The position numbers and the translations under genes are program-made. Positions 45,619-55,197 of a stretch of DNA of 64,000 bases are shown one piece after another. The stretch is taken from positions 3,472,001 to 3,536,000 of the forward strand of contig NZ_CP047028.1 of the NCBI RefSeq assembly GCF_009796865.1. The letters are read 5' to 3'. A model generated the notes under the pieces. The model ran no database searches. It saw nothing but the letters and a program-made list of their open reading frames with translations, and was not told the origin of the DNA. The DNA is from Formosa sp. L2A11 (GTDB lineage: Bacteria; Bacteroidota; Bacteroidia; Flavobacteriales; Flavobacteriaceae). Numbering within the stretch: position 1 is the stretch's first letter; the number at the start of each line of letters is the position of its first letter.

Positions 45619-46209
45619 ATGAAAACTAAAAATCATCCTTTAAAAATTTCCAAAACATTCATTTATTTATTCACATTTATGTGTTCATTAACTATGTTTT
45701 CGCAGACATATACTTTGAATAATGAGTCTTCAGAATTAAGTGTATTTGGAACATCAAGTTTGCACGACTGGGAAGTTGTTGCAAAGAAACAAAGTGGTTC
45801 TATTACTGTAGATAAATCTGGAGAAATTCCTGCTATTACATCTTTAGATTTTAAAGTTGTTGCAGAAAGCCTAGATAGCGGAAAGTCTGCAATGGACAAA
45901 AATACTTACAAAGCTTTAAAAACCGATAAATACAAATCTATAGATTTTAAATTAACTAAAGTTAATGCTATAACAGCTAAAGAAAATGGTGTTTATAGTG
46001 TAAAAACAACTGGAAACTTAACGATTGCAGGAGTAACTAATTCTATAGCATTAAATTTTACATTAACTCTTACAGACAACAAAACTAAACTAACGGGATC
46101 TTATAGTTTTAAAATGACACAATTTAAAATAGATCCCCCAACAGCTATGTTTGGAGCCATTACAACTGGCGATGAACTAAAAATAGAATTCAAAACTATA
46201 TTACAATAA
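45619..46209 (+). CDS. YceI-family protein
   Basis: A 196-residue exported YceI-like beta-barrel, similar in fold to lipocalins and binding isoprenoid-type lipids in studied members. The signal peptide ends LTMFSQ. The domain has STSSLHDWEV, DKNTYKALKTDKYKSI and GNLTIAGVTNSIAL. It lies 27 bp upstream of a porin-like gene, and a second YceI-like gene follows that one, so the group forms a small envelope cluster. Confidence 0.88.
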   Translation: MKTKNHPLKISKTFIYLFTFMCSLTMFSQTYTLNNESSELSVFGTSSLHDWEVVAKKQSGSITVDKSGEIPAITSLDFKVVAESLDSGKSAMDKNTYKALKTDKYKSIDFKLTKVNAITAKENGVYSVKTTGNLTIAGVTNSIALNFTLTLTDNKTKLTGSYSFKMTQFKIDPPTAMFGAITTGDELKIEFKTILQ

Positions 46210-46236
46210 CAACTTAATTACTAAAAATAAGTAACT

Positions 46237-47517
46237 ATGAAAAAGTACGTACACACTTTAATCATTGCTATCATTTTAATAGCAACAACAGCAAACACTT
46301 ACGCACAAGATAATAGAGATATCGATAATTACAGAAAACCGGACAAACGCGGAGTTAACGTATTTGAAGATCAAAAAGATACCATTTCTACTTTTGAAAA
46401 ACTTCATGTAAGAATGGGAGGATCTTTTGCTTTACAATTTCAAGGATTAGATCATGAAAATTCAGGAGCTGTAGAATTAGCAGGATTATCTTCTAATTTT
46501 AACTTAGCAACTGCAAACTTAGATTTAGATGTGGCTTTAGCTGCAGGTGTAAGAATGCATTTAAGAACGTATTTATCTTCTAGACACCACAATGCACCTT
46601 ATGTAAAAGGAGGATATTTTCAAGTAGATAAATTAGATTTTATTAAAGAAGGTTTCTTAGATGATATCATGAAATATACAACCATTAGAATTGGGCACAT
46701 GGAAAACAACTATGGTGATGCGCACTTTAGAAGAACAGATAATGCTCAAGCTATTTTTAACCCATTTGTTGGAAACCTAATTATGGATTCTTTCACAACA
46801 GAAGTTGGAGCAGAATTATACTACCAAAGAGATGGTTTTATAGGTATGGTAGGATTTACAAATGGTAAATTAAACCAATCTGTAGAAGAAAATGCAAATG
46901 GTAAATCTGGTGGTGCTTCTTTCTTAGCTAAAGTAGGTTACGATGCACAAGTAAATAGCGATTTAAGAATAAGATTAACAGGATCTTTATATAATACTGG
47001 TTTTATTCCTAGTTTATACCTGTACAATGCAGATAGAGCTGGTTCTAGATACTACCACGTATTACAAGCTGCAACTGCAGAAGATGATAACTTTAGATCA
47101 GGTCGTTTTGCTCCAAGTTTTAAAAATAGTGTAACAGCTGTTATGATTAACCCTTTTGTAAAATATAAAGGATTAGAGTTCTTTGGAACTATTGAAATGA
47201 ACCAAGGTACTACAAATGCAACAGCTACTAGTGAAGCTTTAGATGGTGAAACACAACAATATGTTGGAGAATTAATTTACCGTTTCGGACAAAATGAAAA
47301 CTTCTACGTAGGTGGACGTTATAACCTTGTTAATTCTCAATACGACGGAACTGAAGATGTTACTATTGATAGATTTCAAGCAAGTGCAGGTTGGTTTATG
47401 ACTAACAACATATTAGCTAAAGTAGAGTACGTAAAACAAACTTACGACGGATATACTGGTCTTTACGAAGATGCTAAATTTGACGGTATAATGGTTGAAG
47501 CTGTAATTAGTTTCTAA
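46237..47517 (+). CDS. Outer-membrane porin-like beta-barrel protein
   Basis: A 426-residue protein with signal peptide ending NTYAQ, a short periplasmic lead, then a long series of amphipathic strands with aromatic girdles (GGSFALQFQGL, VALAAGVRMHLRTYLSS, TIRIGHMENNYG), ending in the typical C-terminal Phe (VEAVISF). It resembles the porin/phosphate-selective porin O-P-like barrels of Bacteroidetes. It probably lets a small solute through the outer membrane; the substrate is unknown. It is probably co-transcribed with the YceI gene and has its own terminator. Confidence 0.8.
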   Translation: MKKYVHTLIIAIILIATTANTYAQDNRDIDNYRKPDKRGVNVFEDQKDTISTFEKLHVRMGGSFALQFQGLDHENSGAVELAGLSSNFNLATANLDLDVALAAGVRMHLRTYLSSRHHNAPYVKGGYFQVDKLDFIKEGFLDDIMKYTTIRIGHMENNYGDAHFRRTDNAQAIFNPFVGNLIMDSFTTEVGAELYYQRDGFIGMVGFTNGKLNQSVEENANGKSGGASFLAKVGYDAQVNSDLRIRLTGSLYNTGFIPSLYLYNADRAGSRYYHVLQAATAEDDNFRSGRFAPSFKNSVTAVMINPFVKYKGLEFFGTIEMNQGTTNATATSEALDGETQQYVGELIYRFGQNENFYVGGRYNLVNSQYDGTEDVTIDRFQASAGWFMTNNILAKVEYVKQTYDGYTGLYEDAKFDGIMVEAVISF

Positions 47518-47626
47518 TCTAAAATAAGAGTTACAATATAAGGTCTAAAAGCCCTTTTAGAGTGTGTCATTTATAATTCTTTAAAAGAACGAACTAGAAC
47601 CTAAATATTAGATTGTATTTTTCCTT

Positions 47627-47660
47627 AAAAAATCCTTACCGTAACTCGTAAGGATTTTTT
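47627..47660 (+). terminator. Terminator of the porin operon, close to the next start
   Basis: A perfect 13-bp stem, AAAAAATCCTTAC (47627-47639) and GTAAGGATTTTTT (47648-47660), followed by T. The next gene starts only 10 bp later. Confidence 0.85.
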
Positions 47661-47669
47661 TATTATATA

Positions 47670-48278
47670 ATGACTTCTAAAAAATTAATTATGATATTAA
47701 AAAAATTGGCCCTCTTTTTAATTGTGATTATAAATGTATCTTTTATATCTACCTCTTATAGAAATACTACAGAAATTAGGATTAAACCAAGTAGTACACT
47801 CACTATAAATGGTATTACAAACATCACAGATTTTTCATGTGCCTTTAACTCGGTTATTTTAAAAGAAAAAACACCTATTACATATATAGAGAAAGAAAAT
47901 CATACCGTTTTCGAGAATGCAAAGTTAATTTTAGAAAATAAGGCATTCGATTGCGGAAAACGAATGATTAATAACGATTTTAGAGACCTTTTAAAAACTG
48001 AAACATATCCAAAAATCACAATCCTTTTAAAAGAAGTTAAACATCCCAACATTAAAGAAAATAACACGATTGCTTTAGTAGATTTTGTAATCGCAGGTAT
48101 AACAAAATCTTATAAAATACCTATTGAAATAACCCATAATGAATCTATTACAGTACAAGGACATATTAAATTAAACATTAGAGATTTTGATTTACAAAAT
48201 CCAAAAAAAATACTTGGCTTAATAAAAATTGAAGATGAAGTTTACGTACACTTTAAATTAGACTTAGAATCTTCATAA
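47670..48278 (+). CDS. Divergent YceI-like protein
   Basis: A 202-residue exported protein that looks like a divergent YceI domain: LTINGITNITDFSCAF, NDFRDLLKTETYPKI, ALVDFVIAGITKSYKIP and LNIRDFDLQNPKKILGLIKI follow the YceI strand order. The signal peptide is cleaner from Met8 (47691, MILKKLALFLIVI), which may be the real start. It is separated from the porin gene by a terminator, but its place suggests a shared role with the YceI protein upstream. Confidence 0.72.
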   Translation: MTSKKLIMILKKLALFLIVIINVSFISTSYRNTTEIRIKPSSTLTINGITNITDFSCAFNSVILKEKTPITYIEKENHTVFENAKLILENKAFDCGKRMINNDFRDLLKTETYPKITILLKEVKHPNIKENNTIALVDFVIAGITKSYKIPIEITHNESITVQGHIKLNIRDFDLQNPKKILGLIKIEDEVYVHFKLDLESS

Positions 48279-48531
48279 CATAAACATTACAACTTTTATT
48301 AAAGTAAAAATCAGCTTAAAATAGTGTTATTTATATTGTTTTATATCCCCTGCTATCACACATTCACAATTAAAATAAGTCAGACCTTAATTGTTATGTA
48401 TTATTAAGTATTGCGACATATATAGAACATATAATTAAGTATAAAAACACGTCTATAACTTGCTTTAATTACAAGTAAAATCAATACTAAAATAGAAGTA
48501 AAAAAATACTAAAATTAAAACAGATAAAATT

Positions 48532-49194
48532 ATGACTAAAGAAACAAATACAACATTACAAAGTATATTAGATGCTAAAAAAGACGATTTCAACTCCAAA
48601 GCACCTGAAGACATAAAAACAATTTATAATGCAGGTTTAAAAGCTGTTGAAGAAAGTGGCGTTGTAAAAAAAGCAAAACATGTTGGAGAACAAGCTCCTG
48701 ATTTTAAATTAAAAAATGCGCTTAATAAAGACGTTAGTTTAAGCGAATATCTAAAAAAAGGACCTGTTGTATTAACTTGGTATCGTGGTGGTTGGTGTCC
48801 GTATTGTAATTTAACATTACAAAGACTACAACAAGAATTAACTCACTTTAAAGCAGAAGGCGCAAACTTATTAGCACTAACTCCAGAACTGCCTGATAAC
48901 TCTATAAATACGACTGAAAAAAATGAACTTAAATTTGAAGTATTAAGTGATATAGGAAATGAAGTTGGTAAAACTTATGGTATTATTTATAAGCTTACAG
49001 ACGATGTTGCTAAACATTACCAAAAAAGTTTTGACCTACATGGATTTAATGGAAATAAAAGTGACGAATTACCTTTAGCAGCAACTTACGTTATTAACCA
49101 AAACGGAAAAATTACTTACGAATTTTTAGAAGTTGACTACCGAAAAAGAGCAGAACCAGCAGATATTATTACAGCTTTAAAAGCATTAAAATAA
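48532..49194 (+). CDS. Peroxiredoxin/thioredoxin-fold protein
   Basis: A 220-residue AhpC/TSA-superfamily protein. The redox site is in YRGGWCPYCNLTLQRLQQEL (Cys-Pro-Tyr-Cys). The preceding APDFKLKNALNKDVSLSEYL and the later LPLAATYVINQNGKITYEFL are typical. No signal peptide is present, so it acts in the cytoplasm. It probably reduces peroxides or disulfides. It is transcribed alone with a terminator at 49206-49235. Confidence 0.88.
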   Translation: MTKETNTTLQSILDAKKDDFNSKAPEDIKTIYNAGLKAVEESGVVKKAKHVGEQAPDFKLKNALNKDVSLSEYLKKGPVVLTWYRGGWCPYCNLTLQRLQQELTHFKAEGANLLALTPELPDNSINTTEKNELKFEVLSDIGNEVGKTYGIIYKLTDDVAKHYQKSFDLHGFNGNKSDELPLAATYVINQNGKITYEFLEVDYRKRAEPADIITALKALK

Positions 49195-49205
49195 TAAAAA
49201 AAAGA

Positions 49206-49235
49206 AAAGAGGCTGCCCTCCCAAACAGCCTCTTT
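49206..49235 (+). terminator. Terminator of the thioredoxin-fold gene
   Basis: A perfect 10-bp stem, AAAGAGGCTG (49206-49215) and CAGCCTCTTT (49226-49235), just after the stop codon. The downstream tail is A-rich rather than T-rich. Confidence 0.65.
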
Positions 49236-50340
49236 AAAAATAAGTAGTAAATACTACTTCAACTAATAGCTGCTCAAATATAAGAAACATTAGCAACTTT
49301 ATTTTACTGAAAACCGTAAAACCTTGTAAAACACTCCTCCTTTAACTAAAAAAATATTTTTTATACGCTCCAAAAACAAACCATATTATCGCTATTATTT
49401 AATTAAAATTTAAGCGTTATTTTTTAGAATTTTAGCATTTTTTTATTGACAAAAACATCCAGTTAAAGACAAAGGCTTTATCTTAAAAAAAGCTCTAAAA
49501 GATCCCTTTTTATTACTTCAACTCATTTTTCATATTTTACCACTAATTCGGGGTTATTTTTCTTCTAAAAACAGTAACCTACAACTTATATATTACACCT
49601 CAACACAAGATTCTATCCAAACAACAAACACACGTAACACACTTAAAATCAAATAACAAAATCAATTTCAAATATTAAATTAATCCAAATATTAAATTAA
49701 TCCAAATATTTTTTTCATAAAGGATTAAGAACTCGATCCTTTTTTAATCAATAACTCATAAAATCTATTACTTTATGAGACACTTTGTGTTTTTCATAAA
49801 ATCCTGACTATAAACACTATTAATATGAAAGAAATATACTACTTTTACTTAAACTAAATTAAAAAAATAATCGACTAAAAACATATAAGCACGGATTATC
49901 ATCAATAAAAAGTAATATTTAAGCTACAGTCTTTACGTAAAATTTATCTTCTATTTAATATAATCAAAAAACTATTTTAAATTTATAATCCTTTTAGGAA
50001 AAGCACTAAAATGGATTATAAATTTTATAAAATTTCAACCTAATATAGCGACTAACCGACTACTATAATTAGCAAAAAAAATGTGTGATTTCACTTCTTT
50101 TTTTCCTTTATAAAAGCACTTAATTTTACCCGATTTAGACAGCTATTTTTACTAAAAAAAGCGATAATTTTATTTTTATTTTTTTTTACTTTTTTATTAT
50201 TTTCTCGAAAAAACATCAAATTCAGCCCCAAAAAGTGTTGAATGCACGTTTAATAATTCTCTAAAATTTATTAAAAAGTTTTAAAAACACACATTTATGC
50301 CATTAAATCAAACTAGACAAATAACAAAAAATCAATACGC
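49236..50340. other. Gene-poor AT-rich region
   Basis: About 1.1 kb with stops in all frames and no recognisable gene. It contains a 17-bp tandem repeat at 49670-49710. It leads into the decayed surface-protein gene at 50341-50930 and may be that gene's former upstream region. Confidence 0.5.
49670..49710. repeat. 17-bp tandem repeat
   Basis: AAATATTAAATTAATCC occurs twice in perfect tandem (49670-49686 and 49687-49703), followed by a partial third copy, AAATATT. Confidence 0.8.
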
Positions 50341-50930
50341 ATGACCAGAAAATACTATGGTAGAATACAGAATTCCAAGTTTACCAAATGCAATATCCAA
50401 GAACTGGACTTTGTCTAATCTGCTTCTTTTAACGGAATATCTAACACCAATATTGCTTTATATTTTTAATACACTATTAATTCATTTTAAAATTTATACA
50501 GTTGGTGTAAATAGGTTGGGATAAAGTGCCACTGCTTAAGAATTAACTATAAATTTAAATGAAGAATCTGTAGTCCCTTCAACAATTACCTCATCAATCA
50601 CGATAATAATTTCTAAGACACTTCTACTTCTCTTAATATATCTGGTAGATATTTAGAACAGTACAAATAAAGAATGACTTATAGATAACCGTAAAAAAAA
50701 TACTGCAGGAAGATGTAACACAACAATTTGTACTTCTATAACCATTAATATAGGTCCTTTACCTCTAGCTGCAGGTAATATAATAAGTACTAATGTTATA
50801 TATCAGGACTAAACAAACGTACAATACACGGTACCAAACAATACGACTAATTACATTTAGACATTACCTACAGGAGCTGGAGATACTGTAAGTTATATTC
50901 CTAAATGTAACATTCCTGTCTCACAATAAT
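50341..50930 (+). pseudogene. Decayed PKD/Ig-like surface adhesin gene
   Basis: Scattered reading frames with stops resemble a large Bacteroidetes secreted repeat protein. TINLNEESVVPSTITSS at about 50545-50600 and, at about 50700-50930, TAGRCNTTICTSITINIG, AAGNIISTNVIYQD, TNVQYTVPNNTTNYI and TLPTGAGDTVSYIP are typical of PKD-like and Ig-like adhesin modules. In-frame stops follow IYQD and NYI. The start at an ATG (50341) is a guess. It appears to be a fragment of a once much longer gene. Comparative search is needed to set its limits. Confidence 0.5.
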
Positions 50931-50995
50931 TTTTTATCACTGCAGAACGAATAGAAAATATAATATTTAATAATAGTCTGCTTAACTTTAAAAAC

Positions 50996-51029
50996 AAAAA
51001 AAGTCCCGATGTAGCATCGGGACTTTTTT
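50996..51029. terminator. Terminator of hisS
   Basis: A perfect 9-bp G+C-containing stem, GTCCCGATG (51003-51011) and CATCGGGAC (51015-51023), with flanking A and T runs, so it can act both ways. It lies about 20 bp past the hisS stop codon. Confidence 0.85.
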
Positions 51030-51048
51030 ATTATTTAAAACTGATTAC

Positions 51049-52422
51049 TTAAGATTTTACAAGCTCTAAAAGCGTATTAAAATCTATTTTATCTTGTTCT
51101 CCGTTAATCATGTTTTTTAAAGTGTAAATCTCAGACTTCACTTCTTCTTCTCCTACTAATACTACAAATGGAATGGCACGCTTATTAGCATGATTCATTT
51201 GCTTTTTCATTTTAGTAGCATCAGGATATAATTCAGCATTAACACCAGCAGCTCTTAATTTTTGTATTGTTTTTAAACTATACAAAGCTTCACTATCTCC
51301 AAAATTGATAAAAATTACTTTTACGTTTTTATTTACAGCTTCAGGAAATAATTGTAGTTCTTCTAACACCAAATAAATACGGTCTAATCCAAAACTAATT
51401 CCTACACCACTCACATCGTTAAGACCAAATATTCCAGTTAAATCGTCGTAACGACCACCACCACCAATAGATCCCATTGCAACACCTTTAGGTGCAGCAA
51501 CTTCAAAAATAGCTCCTGTATAATAGTTCAATCCACGAGCTAAAGTTACATCCAATTGCAAAGTAGCTGTTTTTAAACCTAAAGTTTCAATTCCTGTATT
51601 TATAAATTCTAATTCTTCTACACCTTTTAATCCTTCTTCAGACGTACTTAAAATGTCTTTTAAACTGTGTATTTGAGCTTCAAAAGTTCCAGATAAAGTG
51701 AAAAGTGGTTGTAATTTATCAATTCCACTTTGCGGAATACCTTTCCCTAACATTTCTTCTTTTACTTTCTCCTCACCTATTTTATCTAACTTATCTAAAG
51801 CTACTGTAAAATCTATAAGTTTATCTTTTGCTCCAATAACTTCAGCAATACCAGATAAAATTTTACGGTTGTTAATTTTAATTGTAACACCATCTAGATT
51901 TAAAGCAGTAAACACAGCATCGTATAATTGTACAAATTCTACTTCTTGCCAAAGCGATTTAGAACCTACAACATCTGCATCGCATTGGTTAAACTCTCTA
52001 AAACGGCCTTTCTGTGGGCGGTCTGCTCTCCAAACAGGTTGCATTTGGTAACGTTTAAAAGGGAATTCTATCTCGTTTTGGTGTTGTACTACATATCTAG
52101 CAAAAGGCACTGTTAAATCGTATCTTAAAGCTTTTTCAGAAATCTTAGATGTAATTTTAGTTGAATTTTTTTCAGCATATAATTCATCATTTACCTTATT
52201 AAGATAATCTCCTGAATTCAAAATTTTAAAAATCAATCTATCCCCTTCATCTCCATATTTCCCCATTAAAGTATCCGAATTCTCGAAACTTGGTGTTTCT
52301 ATAGGTTGAAAACCGTAAGTTTCAAAAACATTCTGAATGGTTTTAAATATATATTGTCGTTTTGCAACTTGTTCCGGATTAAAATCGCGTGTTCCTTTTG
52401 GGATGCTTGGTTTTTGTGCCAT
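51049..52422 (-). CDS. hisS: Histidyl-tRNA synthetase
   Basis: A 457-residue class II synthetase that charges tRNA-His. Motifs: [15 protein letters not shown] at the N-terminus, motif 2 [20 protein letters not shown], the histidine-A loop [14 protein letters not shown], and [10 protein letters not shown]. Motif 3 is [12 protein letters not shown], and the anticodon-binding domain follows. The frame is open from a GTG at 52443, but the ATG at 52422 gives the expected N-terminus. It is transcribed alone and divergent from the ABC permease gene. Confidence 0.96.
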   Translation of the reverse strand: MAQKPSIPKGTRDFNPEQVAKRQYIFKTIQNVFETYGFQPIETPSFENSDTLMGKYGDEGDRLIFKILNSGDYLNKVNDELYAEKNSTKITSKISEKALRYDLTVPFARYVVQHQNEIEFPFKRYQMQPVWRADRPQKGRFREFNQCDADVVGSKSLWQEVEFVQLYDAVFTALNLDGVTIKINNRKILSGIAEVIGAKDKLIDFTVALDKLDKIGEEKVKEEMLGKGIPQSGIDKLQPLFTLSGTFEAQIHSLKDILSTSEEGLKGVEELEFINTGIETLGLKTATLQLDVTLARGLNYYTGAIFEVAAPKGVAMGSIGGGGRYDDLTGIFGLNDVSGVGISFGLDRIYLVLEELQLFPEAVNKNVKVIFINFGDSEALYSLKTIQKLRAAGVNAELYPDATKMKKQMNHANKRAIPFVVLVGEEEVKSEIYTLKNMINGEQDKIDFNTLLELVKS

Positions 52423-52551
52423 TGGTATTTTAAATTTGAGCACAAATATCTAAATTTTTGATGTGACTTAATAAGATAATTCAATTTTATAGTAACTTTA
52501 TTCCGTTTTAATAGTCTTATATTAAAACATCCAACCAATAACTTTAAATTC

Positions 52552-53790
52552 ATGTTTTCACTTGTTCGAGAAAATATTAGAATTGCTTTCGATTCTATAA
52601 GAGGTCAGCTACTGCGAACCATATTAACAGTGCTCATTATTGCTATAGGAATAACAGCGTTAGTTGGTATTTTAAGTGCGGTATCTGCACTAGAAACAAC
52701 CATTTCTAGCGACTTCTCTTCTATGGGAGCGAATACATTTAACATTCAACGCTACGAATTTACAGCTAGACGACAAGCTGGAGAACGCCAAAAAATCAAT
52801 CCAATTATTAGTTATCAGAACATTCGTGATTTTGAAAACCAATACGACTATCCGTTTACAAAAACATCTGTTTCTTTTACGGGAACATCTATTGCCGAAG
52901 TTAAATTTGAAAATGAAAAAACAGATCCTGAAGTTACCGTTATTGGAGCAAACGAAAATTTTATTCAGAATTCAGGATTAAAAGTCGATAATGGACGTGA
53001 ATTTAATGCCTTAGAAGTAGATAATAATTCTAATGTATGCATAATAGGAAGCGATTTAGTAAAAGCACTTTTTAAAGAAGAAAATCCTGTAGACAAGACC
53101 ATTTCTATTAGAGGTTTTAAATTTAAAGTTATTGGTGCCTTAGAATCTAAAGGTTCTACATTTGGAAATAATCAAGATTTAAGAGTAATTATGCCATTGC
53201 AAAAAGCGCGTTCAATTTTTACCAATGCAAATATTAACTACGCATTAAGTGTAATGGTTGAAAAGAAAGAATTATTAGCACAAGCACAAGATGATGCAAT
53301 TGTAACTTTTAGAAATATTAGAGGTTTAAATCCTATCGAAGAAAACAACTTTGGTATGGAACGCAGTGACGATTTAATTAACCGTATTGGTGCAATTACA
53401 GGTGTTTTATCTACAGCGGCATGGATTATTAGCATTATAACCATTTTAGGCTCGTCTATCGCTTTAATGAATATTATGCTGGTTTCTGTAAGCGAACGTA
53501 CACGAGAAATTGGAGTTAGAAAAGCATTAGGTGCAAAACAAGGCACCATAGCTTTTCAATTTTTTATAGAAACCATTATTATTGGTCAGTTAGGCGGTAT
53601 TCTAGGAATGATACTTGGCGTTTTAATTGGTGTCGTATTTGCATCTGCGGTAGACTTTCAATTTAGTATGCCATGGTCGGCCATGATTTGGGCCAGCGTT
53701 ATCACCTTTATTGTTGCTATTATTTCAGGATCTTATCCTGCTTCTAAAGCATCAAAATTAGACCCGATAGAATCGTTACGCTACGAATAA
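52552..53790 (+). CDS. ABC transporter permease (MacB/FtsX type)
   Basis: A 412-residue permease. One membrane span near residues 20-45 (RTILTVLIIAIGITALVGIL), a large periplasmic MacB_PCD domain (about 50-250), then three membrane spans in the FtsX domain, which has SVSERTREIGVRKALGAKQG, the coupling-helix segment. This is the type VII ABC layout used for export, lipoprotein release or mechanotransmission. No ATPase gene is adjacent in the window, so its partner is elsewhere. The substrate is unknown. Confidence 0.9.
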   Translation: MFSLVRENIRIAFDSIRGQLLRTILTVLIIAIGITALVGILSAVSALETTISSDFSSMGANTFNIQRYEFTARRQAGERQKINPIISYQNIRDFENQYDYPFTKTSVSFTGTSIAEVKFENEKTDPEVTVIGANENFIQNSGLKVDNGREFNALEVDNNSNVCIIGSDLVKALFKEENPVDKTISIRGFKFKVIGALESKGSTFGNNQDLRVIMPLQKARSIFTNANINYALSVMVEKKELLAQAQDDAIVTFRNIRGLNPIEENNFGMERSDDLINRIGAITGVLSTAAWIISIITILGSSIALMNIMLVSVSERTREIGVRKALGAKQGTIAFQFFIETIIIGQLGGILGMILGVLIGVVFASAVDFQFSMPWSAMIWASVITFIVAIISGSYPASKASKLDPIESLRYE

Positions 53791-53797
53791 TAACGTA

Positions 53798-54271
53798 TTA
53801 ATTAGCGTTTACTAAATCGTTAAAATACGTATACAATTCACCTTTTGTAATATTAGCGCCTTGTTGTATTAACTTAAAGATATCTAGATTTTTATCTTCA
53901 GAATATGTTTTATTTGCTTGAAGAAATTCAACATTATCATCTAATAAATTATTACGCAACCAAGTAAACCCTTCTTGAGTTGCTAAATCTTTATCGTTTT
54001 TAAGCTTAATAGCAACCAAATGCATGTTTGTATCGTTTAAAGCAAACAAGTGCATGTGTTGCCCATTAATATGTTCTAGATATTTTACTTTACTTAAAAC
54101 ACCTTCCCAAACCAAATCGCTAAACACATCTAATTCTTGTTCTGCAACTTCTGGTTTTGTTTCTTTAATGGTTTTCCACTCACTTGCATCTATAGATTGC
54201 GTAGCTAAAAAATTAATAAATTCTTGGTGTAATTCTTCAAACTGTTCTTTTGTAAGTCTAGCGTATTTCAT
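53798..54271 (-). CDS. Conserved Bacteroidetes protein (DUF6495-like)
   Basis: A 157-residue soluble protein: MKYARLTKEQFEELHQEFIN, PEVAEQELDVFSDLVWEGVL, EDKNLDIFKLIQQGANITKG. I recall this as DUF6495, confined to Bacteroidetes; the name is unverified. It lies 6 bp downstream of the phosphodiesterase gene on the same strand, and 7 bp from the convergent permease gene. Function is unknown. Confidence 0.7.
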   Translation of the reverse strand: MKYARLTKEQFEELHQEFINFLATQSIDASEWKTIKETKPEVAEQELDVFSDLVWEGVLSKVKYLEHINGQHMHLFALNDTNMHLVAIKLKNDKDLATQEGFTWLRNNLLDDNVEFLQANKTYSEDKNLDIFKLIQQGANITKGELYTYFNDLVNAN

Positions 54272-54277
54272 TATTTT

Positions 54278-55126
54278 TTATTTTATGGTATTATAAACTG
54301 CGAAAGGTCTGTCTGTAGCAAAGATATCTACACCCAATGCTTTCCAGCGAACATAACGTTCTTCTCCTTTTACTTTTGCTTGTTTATCTAAGTTTCCTAA
54401 TGTACCTAACATACAAATAATATTTTCTGCATGTAACTTCTCGAAAAGTGAAGCATTAGATAATCGAGTACCTGTGAAAGCAAGCATATTTTTAGTTGGA
54501 ATTTTAGCTTCTAATAAGCGATTCAATTCGTCTTCATTTCTAGCAGATACTGATAATAATAACTCTGGATCCAAAGCGTAAGCTGTAGTTGCCTGATCAA
54601 CATCGTAAGTAATAATTACACTTACATCTTCTGCCTTCACTTCTCTTATAGCATCAATTACTACTTTTTGGCTAACACTACGTTTTATATCTACAGTAAG
54701 AATTACATTATTTGCTTTAGCCCATTTTAAAACATCCTTAAACAAAGGTATTTTAAAATCGGTTTCATTACCATAATCGTCTACCAAATTAAATGCAGTT
54801 AACTCGTTATAAGTTAAATTTTTAATTAATCCAGTCCCTGTAGAGGTTCTGTCTATTGCATTGTCATGCATTAAAACAAGTTTACCATCTTTTGTTTGGG
54901 CCACATCAATCTCGTAAATCGCAAAAATACTATCGCTAACATATTGTAATGTTTCTAAACAGTTTTCTGGATAATGAAGTAAATCTTTTCCTCCGCGATG
55001 CACACTAATTTGTGGTAATTCTTTATTTGAAGTTTTAAAAAACTCAATTAACTTAGAATCTTTAGTAGAGGTCTGATTACAACTTATAAAACAAAATAAG
55101 AAAACAGCAAAAATAAAATTTTTTAT
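54278..55126 (-). CDS. GDPD-family phosphodiesterase lipoprotein without a normal start codon
   Basis: A glycerophosphodiester phosphodiesterase-like protein: VHRGG, NCLETLQYVSDSIFAIYEID and LVLMHDNAIDRTSTGTG carry the GDPD His, Glu and Asp motifs. The only normal start, a GTG at 55003, falls within the first motif (VHRGG). Reading upstream in frame gives a perfect lipoprotein signal (KNFIFAVFLFCFISC), but it begins with ATA (55124-55126) and has no ATG, GTG or TTG before the stop upstream. Either initiation is at a non-standard codon, or an ATG was mutated to ATA and the gene is impaired. It directly follows the rplI terminator. Confidence 0.65.
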   Translation of the reverse strand: MKNFIFAVFLFCFISCNQTSTKDSKLIEFFKTSNKELPQISVHRGGKDLLHYPENCLETLQYVSDSIFAIYEIDVAQTKDGKLVLMHDNAIDRTSTGTGLIKNLTYNELTAFNLVDDYGNETDFKIPLFKDVLKWAKANNVILTVDIKRSVSQKVVIDAIREVKAEDVSVIITYDVDQATTAYALDPELLLSVSARNEDELNRLLEAKIPTKNMLAFTGTRLSNASLFEKLHAENIICMLGTLGNLDKQAKVKGEERYVRWKALGVDIFATDRPFAVYNTIK

Positions 55127-55143
55127 ATTTTTTTTAAATTAAA

Positions 55144-55174
55144 AAAACCGTTCAGAACAAGTCTAAACGGTTTT
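55144..55174 (-). terminator. Terminator of the ribosomal protein operon
   Basis: Arms AAAACCGTT (55144-55152) and AACGGTTTT (55166-55174), extended by AGA/TCT inside, with a minus-strand T run. The T run ends about 15 nt before the ATA start of the GDPD gene. Confidence 0.8.
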
Positions 55175-55197
55175 AATATTATATAATCTCTTTTAAA

